45,457 bases of DNA from Nitriliruptoraceae bacterium (GTDB taxonomy: Bacteria > Actinomycetota > Nitriliruptoria > Nitriliruptorales > Nitriliruptoraceae), in the NCBI GenBank assembly GCA_007120465.1, contig SKNO01000044.1:1-45457 (forward strand), given 5' to 3'. Shown in pieces: positions 33,657-42,713 of the stretch (its first letter is position 1; each line of letters begins with the position of its first letter). The notes under the pieces were generated by a model. It was given only the letters and a program-made list of their open reading frames with translations. It made no database searches and had not been told where the DNA came from. The position numbers were made by a program, and so were the translations under genes.

Positions 33657-33738
33657 ACGCCGGACCGTAGGGGCCGACGACAGCCGCCGCAACGACCCAC
33701 GCCACTCGCCGACGGCAGCGAGCGTGACGGTGGAGCCC

Positions 33739-34593
33739 TCAGGTACCGCTGTCCGGATCGGGGCAGGGCTCGTCGCTCGGCCGGACGGGAGCCTGCAACT
33801 CGACCACCCACTCCGCAGCGCCGTCGGGCGCGTCGAGGTAGATCTGTCGGTGCACCCCGAAGGGGATGAGACCGTGCTCGTCGGTGGCCACGTCGAAGGT
33901 GAGCCACGCGTCGGCGATGCCCGCCGCCGGTCCACGGTGGACCACCGTGGCGGCCATGTCGACCGCTGGGAGGTCGACGATCTCCACGCCGTCGATCGGT
34001 CCCACCTCGTCATCGATGGGCACCCCCGCGGCGACATCGATCCTCGAGCCGTCGGGGTGGCCGTGGTAGGTGCGGATCCCGCGACCCTCGACCCGTCTTC
34101 CCGCCGCGGTCAACCGCTCCCGCAGTGTCTCGAACAGGGGACCGACCGCGGCCGCGATCTCCGTCGTGTCGTTCACCTCGGCGCTGACCTGGGCGAGGCG
34201 CAGGGCCGGCAGCGGCTTGATCTCCAGGGTCTGGTTCGTCATGGTCAGTCCGCGCTCGATCGATGTCAGGCGCCTGCCCACCTCCGCGAGCCGCTCGGTG
34301 TCGGCTTCGATCCGCTGGGTCACTTCGGCCTGCCGGAACCGCAGCAGATCCCGCAGCTCCGCGATCGAGATCCGTTCGTCGAGGATCTCCCGGCACTGCT
34401 CGAGGGTGAAGCCGAGCTCCTTCAGGGCGATCAGGGCGTTGACCCGCCCGATCTGCGACGCCGTGTACCACCGGTAGCCGGTCCGCTCATCCACCCGGAC
34501 GGGCGTCACGAGGCCCAGTGCGTCGTAGTGGCGGAGCATGCGCACCGAGACGTTCGTGTGCCGGGCCAGGTCTCCGATGCTCAACATGCCCAT
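33739..34593 (-). CDS. MerR-family regulator with GyrI-like effector domain
   Basis: The 284-residue product has an N-terminal winged helix (MLSIGDLARHTNVSVRMLRHYDALGLV, then RTGYRWYTASQIGRVNAL; residues 3-60), a dimerisation coiled coil (about 75-120) and a C-terminal GyrI/AraC-E_bind-like ligand domain (about 120-275). It belongs to the BmrR/TipA style of drug or metabolite sensors. The ATG at 34593 has only a weak site; the ATG two codons later is equally possible. It is divergent from the DUF234 ATPase gene. A TTGACC box at 34620-34625 may be its -35 element. Confidence 0.88.
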   Translation of the reverse strand: MGMLSIGDLARHTNVSVRMLRHYDALGLVTPVRVDERTGYRWYTASQIGRVNALIALKELGFTLEQCREILDERISIAELRDLLRFRQAEVTQRIEADTERLAEVGRRLTSIERGLTMTNQTLEIKPLPALRLAQVSAEVNDTTEIAAAVGPLFETLRERLTAAGRRVEGRGIRTYHGHPDGSRIDVAAGVPIDDEVGPIDGVEIVDLPAVDMAATVVHRGPAAGIADAWLTFDVATDEHGLIPFGVHRQIYLDAPDGAAEWVVELQAPVRPSDEPCPDPDSGT

Positions 34594-34762
34594 CAGTCCA
34601 CCACATCACATCGTGTCAGGGTCAAGCACTCCCGCGCCGATGGCCCGTGCCGCTCGACCCGCCCGGGGTCCCGAGCCGTGGCGACAGCACCCTGGCACCG
34701 CACGGGTCCGCCCGCCCGGTCCCGCGTGCGGCGCCTCCCCCTCCCAGGCAACAGTCAGAACT

Positions 34763-34786
34763 GTAACATACCAATGAGTATGTTAC
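34763..34786. promoter_or_regulatory. AT-rich operator-like dyad before the DUF234 ATPase gene
   Basis: GTAACATAC, six bases (CAATGA), GTATGTTAC: 9-bp perfect arms, ending 17 bp before the ATG. Its AT content stands out in this genome. The arms contain TAACAT and TATGTT, either of which could serve as a -10 box, so a bound protein would block transcription. Confidence 0.65.
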
Positions 34787-34803
34787 CTTCGTGGAGGTCA
34801 CGG

Positions 34804-36243
34804 ATGGAGTTCTGGGGTCGCACGCGGGAGTTGCAGCGGCTGCACGGCGAACTCCGACATGTGCGCGCCAGCGGCACCGGACGGATGCTCGCCATCCGTG
34901 GGCGCCGCCAGGTGGGCAAGTCCCGCCTGCTGACCGAGATGGTGGAACAGGCAGGCGTGCCGTACCTGTACACCACCGCGGTCAAGAACGAGGTCCCGGC
35001 GATGCAACTCGAGCGGGCCATGTCCGACCTACACACCTCCCGTCGTCCCCTGCCGGCTGTGGAGGTCGCGTTCGCAGCACCTGCCACCAGCTGGACCGAC
35101 CTGTTCGCACGCCTGCCGATCGCGCTCGACGGCGAGCCCGCCATCGTCGTGCTCGACGAGTTCCCGTGGGCCACCGAGACCGACGACTCCCTCGAGGCGG
35201 TCCTGCAGCACGCGTGGGACGGCACGCTCGAGCACCTCCCCGTCCTCCTCATCCTCGTCGGGTCCGACCTGACGATGATGGAGCGGCTCACCGAGCACGA
35301 CCGGCCCCTGTTCGGCCGCGCCCACGAGCTGGTCGTGGCCGCCCTCAACCCCGCCGAGACCGCGGAAGCGCTCGGTGCCCGCGACCCCGTCGACATCCTC
35401 GACGTCTACCTGACCACCGGCGGCTACCCACGACTGCTCGTCGAAGCGCGCCGGCACCCGAACGCGCGCAGCTTCGTCGTCGCCCAACTCGCCGACGACC
35501 ACTCGCCGCTGTCCATCACCGGACAGCGGATGCTCGACGCAGAGTTCCGTGACGCGGAGCAGGCACGCACGGTTCTCGAAGCGATCGGTGCCGTCGAGGT
35601 CGGCCACCCGACGTTCTCCAGCGCCGTCGGCAACCTCGGAGGAGGCGACGCCGCCAAGACCGCGGTCACCCGGGCACTCAAGCCGCTCCTCGACATGAAG
35701 AGGGTCGTCGCGATCGACGTTCCCGTCGGCACCGATCCCCGCAAGACGAGGACCCGCCGCTACCGGATCGTCGATCCGTACCTGCGGTTCTGGTTCCGCT
35801 ACTGCCGCCCGAACCTCGCCGACATCGCCCGCGGCCGTGACGACATCGCCGTCGGCCACTACGACCGCGACTACTCCTCGTGGCGCGGCAAGACCATCGA
35901 ACCCATCGTGCACGAGGCGGTGTCCCGCGCGGCCCGCTTCGACGATCGGTTCGCCGCCCTCGAGCGGGTCGGCGCATGGTGGGACCGCACCGGCCACCAC
36001 GAGTACGACATCGCCGCCACCACCCACGGCGGCACCATCGCCTGGCTCGGAACCATCAAGTGGCGACCGAACCAGCCGGTCACTGCCGCTGAGATCGCCG
36101 CCCTCGCCGAAGGACGTGCGACCGTGCCAGACGCGGCTCACGCCCGGCTGCTGGCGGTCTGCCCGGCCGGCGCCGCCGAAGGGTCTGGTCCCGACGCGAC
36201 CTTCGAGGCGGCTGACATCGTCGCCGCCTGGCGGCCAAGGTGA
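34804..36243 (+). CDS. AAA ATPase of the DUF234 family
   Basis: The 479-residue product has an N-terminal ATPase domain with Walker A-like GRRQVGKSRLL (33-43) and Walker B IVVLDEFPWA (about 116-125). A winged-helix middle follows (about 240-330), then a C-terminal DUF234 region with a nuclease-like fold (TIEPIVHEAVSR, HEYDIAAT, GTIKW). These orphan ATPases occur sporadically in archaea and bacteria and spread horizontally; their role is unproven. The ATG at 34804 follows GGAGG by six bases; upstream in-frame codons overlap the dyad. The gene is monocistronic, with its own AT-rich control dyad, and behaves like an accessory gene placed between a MerR gene and a tRNA. Confidence 0.85.
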   Translation: MEFWGRTRELQRLHGELRHVRASGTGRMLAIRGRRQVGKSRLLTEMVEQAGVPYLYTTAVKNEVPAMQLERAMSDLHTSRRPLPAVEVAFAAPATSWTDLFARLPIALDGEPAIVVLDEFPWATETDDSLEAVLQHAWDGTLEHLPVLLILVGSDLTMMERLTEHDRPLFGRAHELVVAALNPAETAEALGARDPVDILDVYLTTGGYPRLLVEARRHPNARSFVVAQLADDHSPLSITGQRMLDAEFRDAEQARTVLEAIGAVEVGHPTFSSAVGNLGGGDAAKTAVTRALKPLLDMKRVVAIDVPVGTDPRKTRTRRYRIVDPYLRFWFRYCRPNLADIARGRDDIAVGHYDRDYSSWRGKTIEPIVHEAVSRAARFDDRFAALERVGAWWDRTGHHEYDIAATTHGGTIAWLGTIKWRPNQPVTAAEIAALAEGRATVPDAAHARLLAVCPAGAAEGSGPDATFEAADIVAAWRPR

Positions 36244-36407
36244 CAGCCCGCCCTCGCGCCGTCCCGACATCGCCTCGCCCCACCAGCCGCCGCCGTTCGG
36301 CTCGTCAGGTCGTCGACATCGAGCGGGATCCGACGCCGTCGCCCCGCGACCGACCGGCAACCCCTTCGCGACCGGCGGTAGCCTGCCCCGCACCGTGTCG
36401 TGCGTGG

Positions 36408-36423
36408 ATGGAACGCGTTCCAT
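36408..36423. repeat. 16-bp perfect palindrome upstream of tRNA-Arg
   Basis: ATGGAACGCGTTCCAT is self-complementary and lies 40 bp before the tRNA gene. It may be a regulatory site for the tRNA promoter or chance; nothing else supports a role. Confidence 0.3.
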
Positions 36424-36463
36424 GACGCGCGGTACCTCACGCGGAGCTTCCCGCGGAGGCCCC

Positions 36464-36536
36464 GCCCTCGTAGCTCAGGGGATAGAGCAGCGGTTTCCTA
36501 AACCGCGTGTCGCAGGTTCGAATCCTGCCGAGGGCG
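36464..36536 (+). tRNA. tRNA-Arg (anticodon CCU)
   Basis: The acceptor stem GCCCTCG pairs with CGAGGGC. The D arm contains AGCTCAGGGGATAGAGC, the anticodon stem GCGGT/ACCGC encloses loop TTCCTAA with anticodon CCT at 36497-36499, and the T arm is GCAGG-TTCGAAT-CCTGC. It is 73 nt long including discriminator G. CCA is not encoded. It reads AGG codons. Confidence 0.96.
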
Positions 36537-36604
36537 CGTCACGCGCGCCGCCCGACCCCGTGGACCGGCGGCCGCAGCCAGAGCGACCGACGGAGGGGCT
36601 CCTG

Positions 36605-37564
36605 ATGCGGGTGCTGGTCACCGGCGGAGCCGGCTACATCGGCTCCACCACCGCAGCGGCGCTGCTCGCCGCCGGACACGAGGTCACGGTCGCCGACGAC
36701 CTGAGCACCGGCCACCGGGACGCGGTCCCCGACGGCGCGCGCCTCGTCCAGGTGGACGTCACCCTCCCGGACGCGATCGAACCGGTGGTCGCCGACGGTC
36801 GCTTCGACGCCTGCGTGCACTTCGCCGCGCTGATCGAGGCCGGCGAGTCGATGCGGGCTCCCGAACGGTTCTTCCAGCGGAACACGGCGGGCACCGCCAC
36901 CCTGCTGTCCACGTTGCTCCGCCACGGGGTCGAGCGCTTCGTGCTGTCCTCGACCGCCGCCGTGTACGGCGAACCGGAACGCGTCCCGATCCGTGAGGAC
37001 GACGCCCTCGAACCGACCAACGCCTACGGCGAGTCCAAGCTGCTCGTCGAGCGGATGCTCGCCTGGCACCACAGCATCCACGGGCTGCGGACGGCGGCCC
37101 TGCGCTACTTCAACGCCGCGGGCGCCGACGGCGTGCGCGCCGAGCGACACGATCCGGAGACCCACCTGATCCCCCTGGTCCTCCAGGTCGCGCACGGCCA
37201 GCGGGAGGACATCTCGATCTTCGGCACCGACTACCCGACCCCCGACGGCACCGCGGTGCGCGACTACGTCCACGTCACCGACCTCGCCGATGCCCACGTC
37301 CGTGCGCTGGAGCGGCTCGACGTCCACGGCACGCTCACGTGCAACCTCGGCAACGGCACCGGCTTCAGCGTCCGCGAGGTGATCGAGGCCGCTCGGCGCG
37401 TCACCGGCCACCCGATCCCGGCCGCCGAGGCAGCGCGTCGTCCGGGCGATCCCGCGACGTTGGTCGCGTCCTCCGACCGGGCGCGGCAGCTGCTCGGGTG
37501 GGAACCGCGGTTCCCCGACCTCGATCGCATCGTCGCGGACGCGTGGCAGGTCACGACCCGCTGA
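36605..37564 (+). CDS. galE: UDP-glucose 4-epimerase
   Basis: The 319-residue product is an extended short-chain dehydrogenase: NAD-binding TGGAGYIGS (7-15), SST in VLSSTAAVYG, catalytic YxxxK in YGESK, and family stretches LRYFNAAGAD, DGTAVRDYVHVTDLA and LGNGTGFSV. It interconverts UDP-glucose and UDP-galactose in the cytosol for surface polysaccharide or galactose use. The ATG at 36605 follows GGAGG. It is slightly shorter than the Escherichia coli enzyme, as is usual for actinobacterial forms. It lies downstream of the tRNA and convergent with metG. Confidence 0.93.
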   Translation: MRVLVTGGAGYIGSTTAAALLAAGHEVTVADDLSTGHRDAVPDGARLVQVDVTLPDAIEPVVADGRFDACVHFAALIEAGESMRAPERFFQRNTAGTATLLSTLLRHGVERFVLSSTAAVYGEPERVPIREDDALEPTNAYGESKLLVERMLAWHHSIHGLRTAALRYFNAAGADGVRAERHDPETHLIPLVLQVAHGQREDISIFGTDYPTPDGTAVRDYVHVTDLADAHVRALERLDVHGTLTCNLGNGTGFSVREVIEAARRVTGHPIPAAEAARRPGDPATLVASSDRARQLLGWEPRFPDLDRIVADAWQVTTR

Positions 37565-37595
37565 CCCGCGCGATCGGCGGGGCCGGGGCCGCGAG

Positions 37596-39275
37596 CTACT
37601 CGGGGAGCTCGACCTTGCGGAACAGCGGGTGCGGCTCACCGAGCACGGTGCCGGTCGCGAGCTCCTCGCGCCGCCATCCGCGGCCGTTCAGCTCGCCGTC
37701 GCCGCCGACCCAGGTGTCGAGCGTCGCCGAGGCGAAGGGCACGAACGGCGCGAAGGCCAGCTTCAGCCCGTTGATCGCCTGCAGCGCGGCCCACAGGGTG
37801 GTCGCGGTGCGGGCGAGGTCGGTCTTCACGGTCTTCCAGGGTTCGAGGGCGTTCAGGTAAGCGTTGGTCTCCTGGGCACCGTGCAGCGCGCGCCTGAGCG
37901 CCTGGCGCAGCTCCACGCGCTCGAGCAGATCCTGCTCCTCCGCGAGCACCTGGTCGATCGTGGCCAACAGCGCGTGGTCGCGCTCGTCCAGCGCACCCGG
38001 ATCAGGCACCACACCGTCGAGGTTCTTGCGGGTCATCGCCAGCACCCGGTTGACCAGGTTGCCCCAGGCGGCGACCAGCTCGTCGTTGATGCGGCGGACC
38101 AGCTCGTCCTCGGCCAGGTCGGTGTCGGCGTACTCCGGCAGGATCGTCGACAGGGCGTAGCGCAACTCGTCGGCCGGGAAGACGTCGAGGTAGTCCAGCA
38201 GCGACCGGCCGACCCCACGCGACTTCGACGCCTTGTCACCGCGGAAGGTGACGTACTGGTTGGCGGGCACGTTGGTCGGCAGGTTGAGCGGCCGGTCCGC
38301 ACCGTCCGAGTAGCCGAGCAGGTAGCTCGGCCAGAACACGGCGTGGAAGGGGATGTTGTCCTTGCCGATGAAGTAGTGGCTCTCGGCGGACGGATCCTCC
38401 CACCAGGCCCGCCAGGCGTCAGGGTCGCCCTGGCGCTGCGCCCACTCCTTCGACGCCGACAGGTAGCCGGTCACCGCCTCGAACCACACGTAGATGCGCT
38501 TCTGGGACGCCTCGGTCGAGATGTCCAGCTCCGGCGGGATCGGCACGCCCCACGCTAGGTCGCGGGTCACCGCGGTCTCGATCAGGCCGTCCTTGACGAA
38601 GCCCTTCGCCCAGTTGATCACGTGGGGCCGCCAGCCCTCGCGGGTCTCCAGCCAGGTGAGCAGCTGCTCCTGCAGCCGCGGCAGCAGCAGGAAGTAGTGC
38701 TCGGTCTCGCGCGGCTCGGGGGTCACGCCGGTGAGCTTGGACCGCGGCTCGATCAGGTCGACGGGGTCGAGGGTGCGTCCGCAGCTCTCACACTGGTCGC
38801 CGCGCGCCTGCTCGTAGCCGCAGCTCGGGCAGGTCCCCTCGACGTAGCGGTCGGGGAGGAACCGGCCGGCCTCGGGGTCGAAGAACTGCTCGGTCTTGCG
38901 GGTGTCGATGTAGCCGTTGGCGTGCAGCGTGCGGAACAGGTCCCACACCACCTCGCGGTGGTTGTCGGTCATCGTGGTGGTGAACAGGTCGAAGCTCACC
39001 CCCAACCGGTCCCACTGCTCGTGGAAGCGCGGGTTGTAGCGCTCGACGATCTCGGCGGGGCTGACCCCCTCCTGGTCGGCCTTGACCGTGATCGGCGTGC
39101 CGTGCGCGTCGGTCCCCGACACCATCAGCACCCGGTTGCCCGCGATGCGGTGGTAGCGGGCGAAGATGTCCGCCGGCAGGTAGCACCCGGCGATGTGCCC
39201 GAGGTGCGACAGCCCGTTCGCGTAGGGCCACGCGACGGCGACGAGGATGTGGCGGTCAGCGGTGGAGTCGCTCAT
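37596..39275 (-). CDS. metG: Methionyl-tRNA synthetase
   Basis: The 559-residue class I synthetase charges tRNA-Met. The HIGH motif is HLGH in AWPYANGLSHLGHI. A zinc knuckle reads CPSCGYEQARGDQCESCG. The KMSKS loop reads KASKS (in FRGDKASKSRGVG), with Met replaced by Ala, and the C-terminal anticodon-binding helices are present. There is no C-terminal tRNA-binding (EMAP-like) domain, so it is the short form. The ATG at 39275 begins MSDSTADRHILVAVAWPYANG. It is essential and probably monocistronic. Confidence 0.96.
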   Translation of the reverse strand: MSDSTADRHILVAVAWPYANGLSHLGHIAGCYLPADIFARYHRIAGNRVLMVSGTDAHGTPITVKADQEGVSPAEIVERYNPRFHEQWDRLGVSFDLFTTTMTDNHREVVWDLFRTLHANGYIDTRKTEQFFDPEAGRFLPDRYVEGTCPSCGYEQARGDQCESCGRTLDPVDLIEPRSKLTGVTPEPRETEHYFLLLPRLQEQLLTWLETREGWRPHVINWAKGFVKDGLIETAVTRDLAWGVPIPPELDISTEASQKRIYVWFEAVTGYLSASKEWAQRQGDPDAWRAWWEDPSAESHYFIGKDNIPFHAVFWPSYLLGYSDGADRPLNLPTNVPANQYVTFRGDKASKSRGVGRSLLDYLDVFPADELRYALSTILPEYADTDLAEDELVRRINDELVAAWGNLVNRVLAMTRKNLDGVVPDPGALDERDHALLATIDQVLAEEQDLLERVELRQALRRALHGAQETNAYLNALEPWKTVKTDLARTATTLWAALQAINGLKLAFAPFVPFASATLDTWVGGDGELNGRGWRREELATGTVLGEPHPLFRKVELPE

Positions 39276-39362
39276 GGACCCAGCCTACCGACGCCGCGGC
39301 ACGCACCAGCGCTCACGACCGCGTCGACCGGCACCCGCGGTGACCCCGGGCCGACACCCGCG

Positions 39363-39803
39363 TCAGCCGGCGGTCGATCCCAGCCAGGCGAAGGGCATCC
39401 ACGGCAGGTTGCGCAGCACCCAGAACGCCACGAAGGTGGCCGCGATCGCGTACCCGGCCGCCGGGGACAGGGCCACCGGGGTCGGGCGCCGCCCCAGGCG
39501 GAAGCGCAGCCACCCGAGCCACGCCAGCGCCAGGAGCGGCAGCGCCACGACCGTCAGCACGTTGTGTTGCAACGCGAGGCTCAGGTCACCCTGGGTCAGC
39601 GCGTACAGGGCGCGGGTGCCGCCGCACCCCGGGCAGTCCAGCCCGGTGACCGTCCGGAAGGGGCAGCCGGGGGACAGGTGACCCCGCAGCTCCGGGTCCA
39701 TCAGCCCGACCGTGCCCGCGACCGCGAGCGCCCCCGCGCCGACGACCACCGGCGCCACCCAGGCGGGGAGCGCGGCGCGGGTCCGGTGCAGGGTGACGAG
39801 CAT
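39363..39803 (-). CDS. DUF2752 membrane protein
   Basis: The 146-residue product has about three membrane helices and the DUF2752 signature CPFRTVTGLDCPGCGGTRAL followed by GDLSLALQHN. The Cys-rich loop may be a metal or redox site; the role is unknown. It starts 6 bp after the DUF2510 gene's stop, with GAGG upstream, so the two are co-transcribed and probably act at the membrane together. Confidence 0.9.
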   Translation of the reverse strand: MLVTLHRTRAALPAWVAPVVVGAGALAVAGTVGLMDPELRGHLSPGCPFRTVTGLDCPGCGGTRALYALTQGDLSLALQHNVLTVVALPLLALAWLGWLRFRLGRRPTPVALSPAAGYAIAATFVAFWVLRNLPWMPFAWLGSTAG

Positions 39804-39809
39804 GACGCC

Positions 39810-40286
39810 TCACATGAAGAACAGCGGGGCCATCCCGGCCGTGAACAGCACGATCCAGCCGACCCAGAACAGCACCCCCAACGCCGCCGAGATCAGCGTG
39901 AACGTCTTGGCCGTGCCGGCCTTGTCGCGCGCCGCCCCGTAGTTGCCGTTGTTGATCTCGGTCTGCGCCTGCGAGGAGAACACGATGGCGACGATGCCCA
40001 GCGGCAGACAGCACAGCAGCGTGGCGACGATCGACTGCCACAGCCAGGTGTCGATGCTCGGGGCCGCGCTGCCCGCACCGGCCGTGGCGAAGGTCGGCTG
40101 CCCCGTGCCGGGTGGCTGGCCGGCGCCTGGTGGCGGCCCCGAGGGCGCCGGTGGTGGCCCTGACGCCGGAGCGATCGGCTCGGAGCGATCGGTCCACGCC
40201 GTGCCGTCCCACCAGCGGCGGTGGCCCGGCCGCTCGGGATCGTCGTACCACCCTGGCGGTGGGCCGCCTGCACCCTGCTCTGACAT
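39810..40286 (-). CDS. DUF2510 / CD225-like membrane protein
   Basis: The 158-residue product has an N-terminal DUF2510 motif (PPPGWYDDPERPGHRRWWDG, then WTDR), a Pro/Gly-rich linker (about 38-75) and a C-terminal two-helix CD225/dispanin-like domain (LWQSIVATLLCCLPLGIVAIV, followed by INNGNYGAARDKA and a second helix). These occur next to DUF2752 genes in many actinobacteria. Function is unknown; membrane organisation is a common suggestion. Confidence 0.88.
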   Translation of the reverse strand: MSEQGAGGPPPGWYDDPERPGHRRWWDGTAWTDRSEPIAPASGPPPAPSGPPPGAGQPPGTGQPTFATAGAGSAAPSIDTWLWQSIVATLLCCLPLGIVAIVFSSQAQTEINNGNYGAARDKAGTAKTFTLISAALGVLFWVGWIVLFTAGMAPLFFM

Positions 40287-40384
40287 CGGTTCCCCTGACG
40301 TGACGATGCGCGCACGCTAGACCATCCGGCCGCACCCGGCGCGGATGCGGGACACCTCGATGTCGCTGCGACGGCGGGCCGGGG

Positions 40385-41713
40385 CTACCCGTCCCGGTGC
40401 GCGTCCTCGGCCACCTGGATCGCGCGGATCCGGTCGGTGTCCGCGAGGTGGTCGGGGAGGTAACCGGCGAGGTCCTCGTCGCCCTCCTCCGCCTCGGTCG
40501 GCGCCACGACCCGCTCGTCGGGCAGCACCGTGAGGACCTCGTCGGCGTACCGGCGCGCCGCAGCGAACAGGTCCAGGTCGGACCCTTCTTCCGCGGACCA
40601 GCGATGCCAGTGCTCGAGCACCTCGTGGAACACCTCGGCAGGCTCGCGCCGGCCCCGCAGCTCCTCCGGGACGATCTCCAGGGTCGGTTCGAAGGAGCGT
40701 TCCAGCCAGCGGTGCGCGATCACCGACTCCGGGAGCGCCCGCCCCTCCGCCTGCTGCAGCCAGGCGCCGAAGTTGTGGATGTCGTTGAGCAGGCGGCGTG
40801 CCTGGTTGTCCTGGACGTCCAGCCCCGTCAGCTGCCGCAGGATGCGGCGGTAACGGCCCGGCTCCAGCACGTGGGTCTTGAGCTTCATCCGGGTCAGACC
40901 CGGCTCGTCCTGCACCAGCTCGAGCTCCTCGACGTCGTAGCCGAGCTCGTTGATCCGGCGGAGCCGCTCGTGGATGCGGTAGCGCTCGTCGTCGGCGAAG
41001 ACCTCGTCGGTGGTGAGCTCCGCCCACAGCCGCTCGTAGCGGGTCTGGAGCTCCTCGGTGAGCTCGACGGGGTCCACCTCGGGCGAGAGGACGCCGGCGG
41101 CCTGCAGGTCGAGCAGCTCCCCGGCGGACTTCTCCATCGCGAGGTCGACGTCCATCTGCCGCTGGCCGCGCGAGAGCTCCTCGTGGAGCTCGCCGGTCTC
41201 GGCGTCGACGAGGTAGGCCGCCAGCGCGCCGGCGTCGCGACGGAACAGGGTGTTGGACAGCGAGCAGTCGCCCCACAGGAACCCGTTGAGGTGCAGGCGC
41301 ACCAGCAGGTGGACCAGGGCGTCGAGCATCGGTTCGCGCAGCGTCCGGTGCTCCTGACGCAGGAACAGCAGCCGGTAGGGCACGGAGTACTCGAGGTGTT
41401 CGGTGATCAGCGCGGCCTCGAGTGGTTCACCGTCGGGTGTCTCGCGTCGGCTGACCACGCCGACCACGCGGACGCACGGCACCTCCTCCTCGGCGAGGTA
41501 GCGCAGGAAGCGCCACTCCCGCAGGGCGTAGCGGCGCGGCATCTCCTTCAGGTGGTAGAGGCGGTGGTCGTAGCGCACGGTGCGGACCACGTGGCGGTGG
41601 ATACCCATGGGCATCTCGATCAGCCGCTCGTGTTCCCAGTCCGCGAGGGGCTCGTTCCACGGCAGGTCGAGGAAGTCGGGGTGCCCGGTCCGGGTGGTCA
41701 GCTGGAAGCGCAC
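40385..41713 (-). CDS. DUF4032 kinase-like protein
   Basis: The 442-residue product has a lipopolysaccharide-kinase-like N-terminal half with a catalytic-loop-like HLNGFLWGDCSLSNTLF (about 143-159) and a metal-site-like AAYLVDAETGE. A DUF4032 C-terminal domain follows, with LKTHVLEPGRYRRIL and DIHNFGAWL. It may phosphorylate a sugar or lipid, but a substrate is not known. GTG at 41713 follows GGGAGG by seven bases. It lies downstream of the sugar ABC importer but behind a strong terminator, so it is probably separately transcribed. Confidence 0.85.
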   Translation of the reverse strand: MRFQLTTRTGHPDFLDLPWNEPLADWEHERLIEMPMGIHRHVVRTVRYDHRLYHLKEMPRRYALREWRFLRYLAEEEVPCVRVVGVVSRRETPDGEPLEAALITEHLEYSVPYRLLFLRQEHRTLREPMLDALVHLLVRLHLNGFLWGDCSLSNTLFRRDAGALAAYLVDAETGELHEELSRGQRQMDVDLAMEKSAGELLDLQAAGVLSPEVDPVELTEELQTRYERLWAELTTDEVFADDERYRIHERLRRINELGYDVEELELVQDEPGLTRMKLKTHVLEPGRYRRILRQLTGLDVQDNQARRLLNDIHNFGAWLQQAEGRALPESVIAHRWLERSFEPTLEIVPEELRGRREPAEVFHEVLEHWHRWSAEEGSDLDLFAAARRYADEVLTVLPDERVVAPTEAEEGDEDLAGYLPDHLADTDRIRAIQVAEDAHRDG

Positions 41714-41753
41714 GCACCACCCTCCCGGCCGCCGGGACCCACGACGAGGTGCA

Positions 41754-41786
41754 CGTCGCGGCCGCGCCGTCGGCGCGGCCGCGACG
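41754..41786. terminator. Hairpin terminator after the sugar ABC operon
   Basis: CGTCGCGGCCGCGCC and GGCGCGGCCGCGACG form a 15-bp perfect stem with loop GTC. It lies 9 bp after the last permease stop on the minus strand. Confidence 0.8.
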
Positions 41787-41795
41787 GCGTCTGGC

Positions 41796-42713
41796 TCATC
41801 CCTTGACGGATCCCGCCGTCAGACCACGGACGAAGAACCGCTGCAGCGCGAAGAACACGAACAGCGGGACGACGATGCTGATGAAGGCACCGGAGGTCAG
41901 CAGGTGCCAGTCCTGTCCGCGTGACCCGACCAGTTCGGCCAGCTCGATCGTGACCACGGAGTTGCGCACCATGAACACCAGGGCGACGAGGTAGTCGTTC
42001 CAGGTCCACAGGAACTGGAAGATCGCGAAGGCGGCCAGTGCGGGCACCGACAGGGGGATGATCAGCCGCCAGAAGGTCTCGAAGTGGCTCGCGCCATCGA
42101 CCTTCGCGGACTCGATCACCTCCCGTGGCAGTGAGCCGATGTAGTTGCGGAGGATGTACACCGCGAGCGGCATCCCGAAGCCCGCATGGGCGAGCCACAC
42201 CTTCACGAAGTCGCTGGTGATCCCCAGGTTGACGTACAACCGGGTGATCGGGATGAAGGCCACCTGCAGCGGAACGACCAGCAGGCCGACGAACAGCACG
42301 AACAGCCACTCACGCCCGGGGAACTCCATCCACGAGAACGCGTACGCCGCGAAGGCTGCGGCCAGGATCGGGATCACCGTCGCGGGGACCGCCACGGTCA
42401 GCGAGTTGATGAACGCCTCGCCCATCCCGACGTCGAGCACCTGCCGGTAGTTGTCCAGGGTGACGTTGAAGCCCTCGCCGGTGAAGATCGTCCACCAGCC
42501 GCTGGTGCGGGTGAGATCGCGATCGCGGAAGGAGGCGACCAGCAGCCCCACCGTGGGGATCGTCCAGATCGCGATGACGATGAACAGCCCGAGCCGGACC
42601 GGCCAGGTGGCGCGCGTGGACTCCTTGGGGGGCGCGAGCTTCGGCTCGGTGCCTCCCACGGCTTCGTCGCTGACGGCGGTGTCCGACGCCGGGGTCGGTG
42701 TGGCGGCGGTCAT
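41796..42713 (-). CDS. Carbohydrate ABC transporter permease (MalG type)
   Basis: The 305-residue inner-membrane protein has a long cytosolic N-terminus (about 35 residues), six helices and the EAA loop ESAKVDGASHFETFWRLIIP, which contacts the ATPase. Its ATG overlaps the MalF-type stop (ATGA), indicating coupling. It imports sugars together with the neighbouring genes; the exact sugar cannot be read from the sequence. Confidence 0.93.
   Translation of the reverse strand: MTAATPTPASDTAVSDEAVGGTEPKLAPPKESTRATWPVRLGLFIVIAIWTIPTVGLLVASFRDRDLTRTSGWWTIFTGEGFNVTLDNYRQVLDVGMGEAFINSLTVAVPATVIPILAAAFAAYAFSWMEFPGREWLFVLFVGLLVVPLQVAFIPITRLYVNLGITSDFVKVWLAHAGFGMPLAVYILRNYIGSLPREVIESAKVDGASHFETFWRLIIPLSVPALAAFAIFQFLWTWNDYLVALVFMVRNSVVTIELAELVGSRGQDWHLLTSGAFISIVVPLFVFFALQRFFVRGLTAGSVKG

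Noticed and set aside
33325-34803. Upstream extension of the DUF234 ATPase reading frame
   Set aside because: It runs antisense through the MerR and beta-helix genes; the ribosome site and domain start both point to 34804.
36464-37564. Integrated element at the tRNA-Arg gene
   Set aside because: No integrase, no repeated tRNA 3' end was noticed, and housekeeping galE and metG follow directly.
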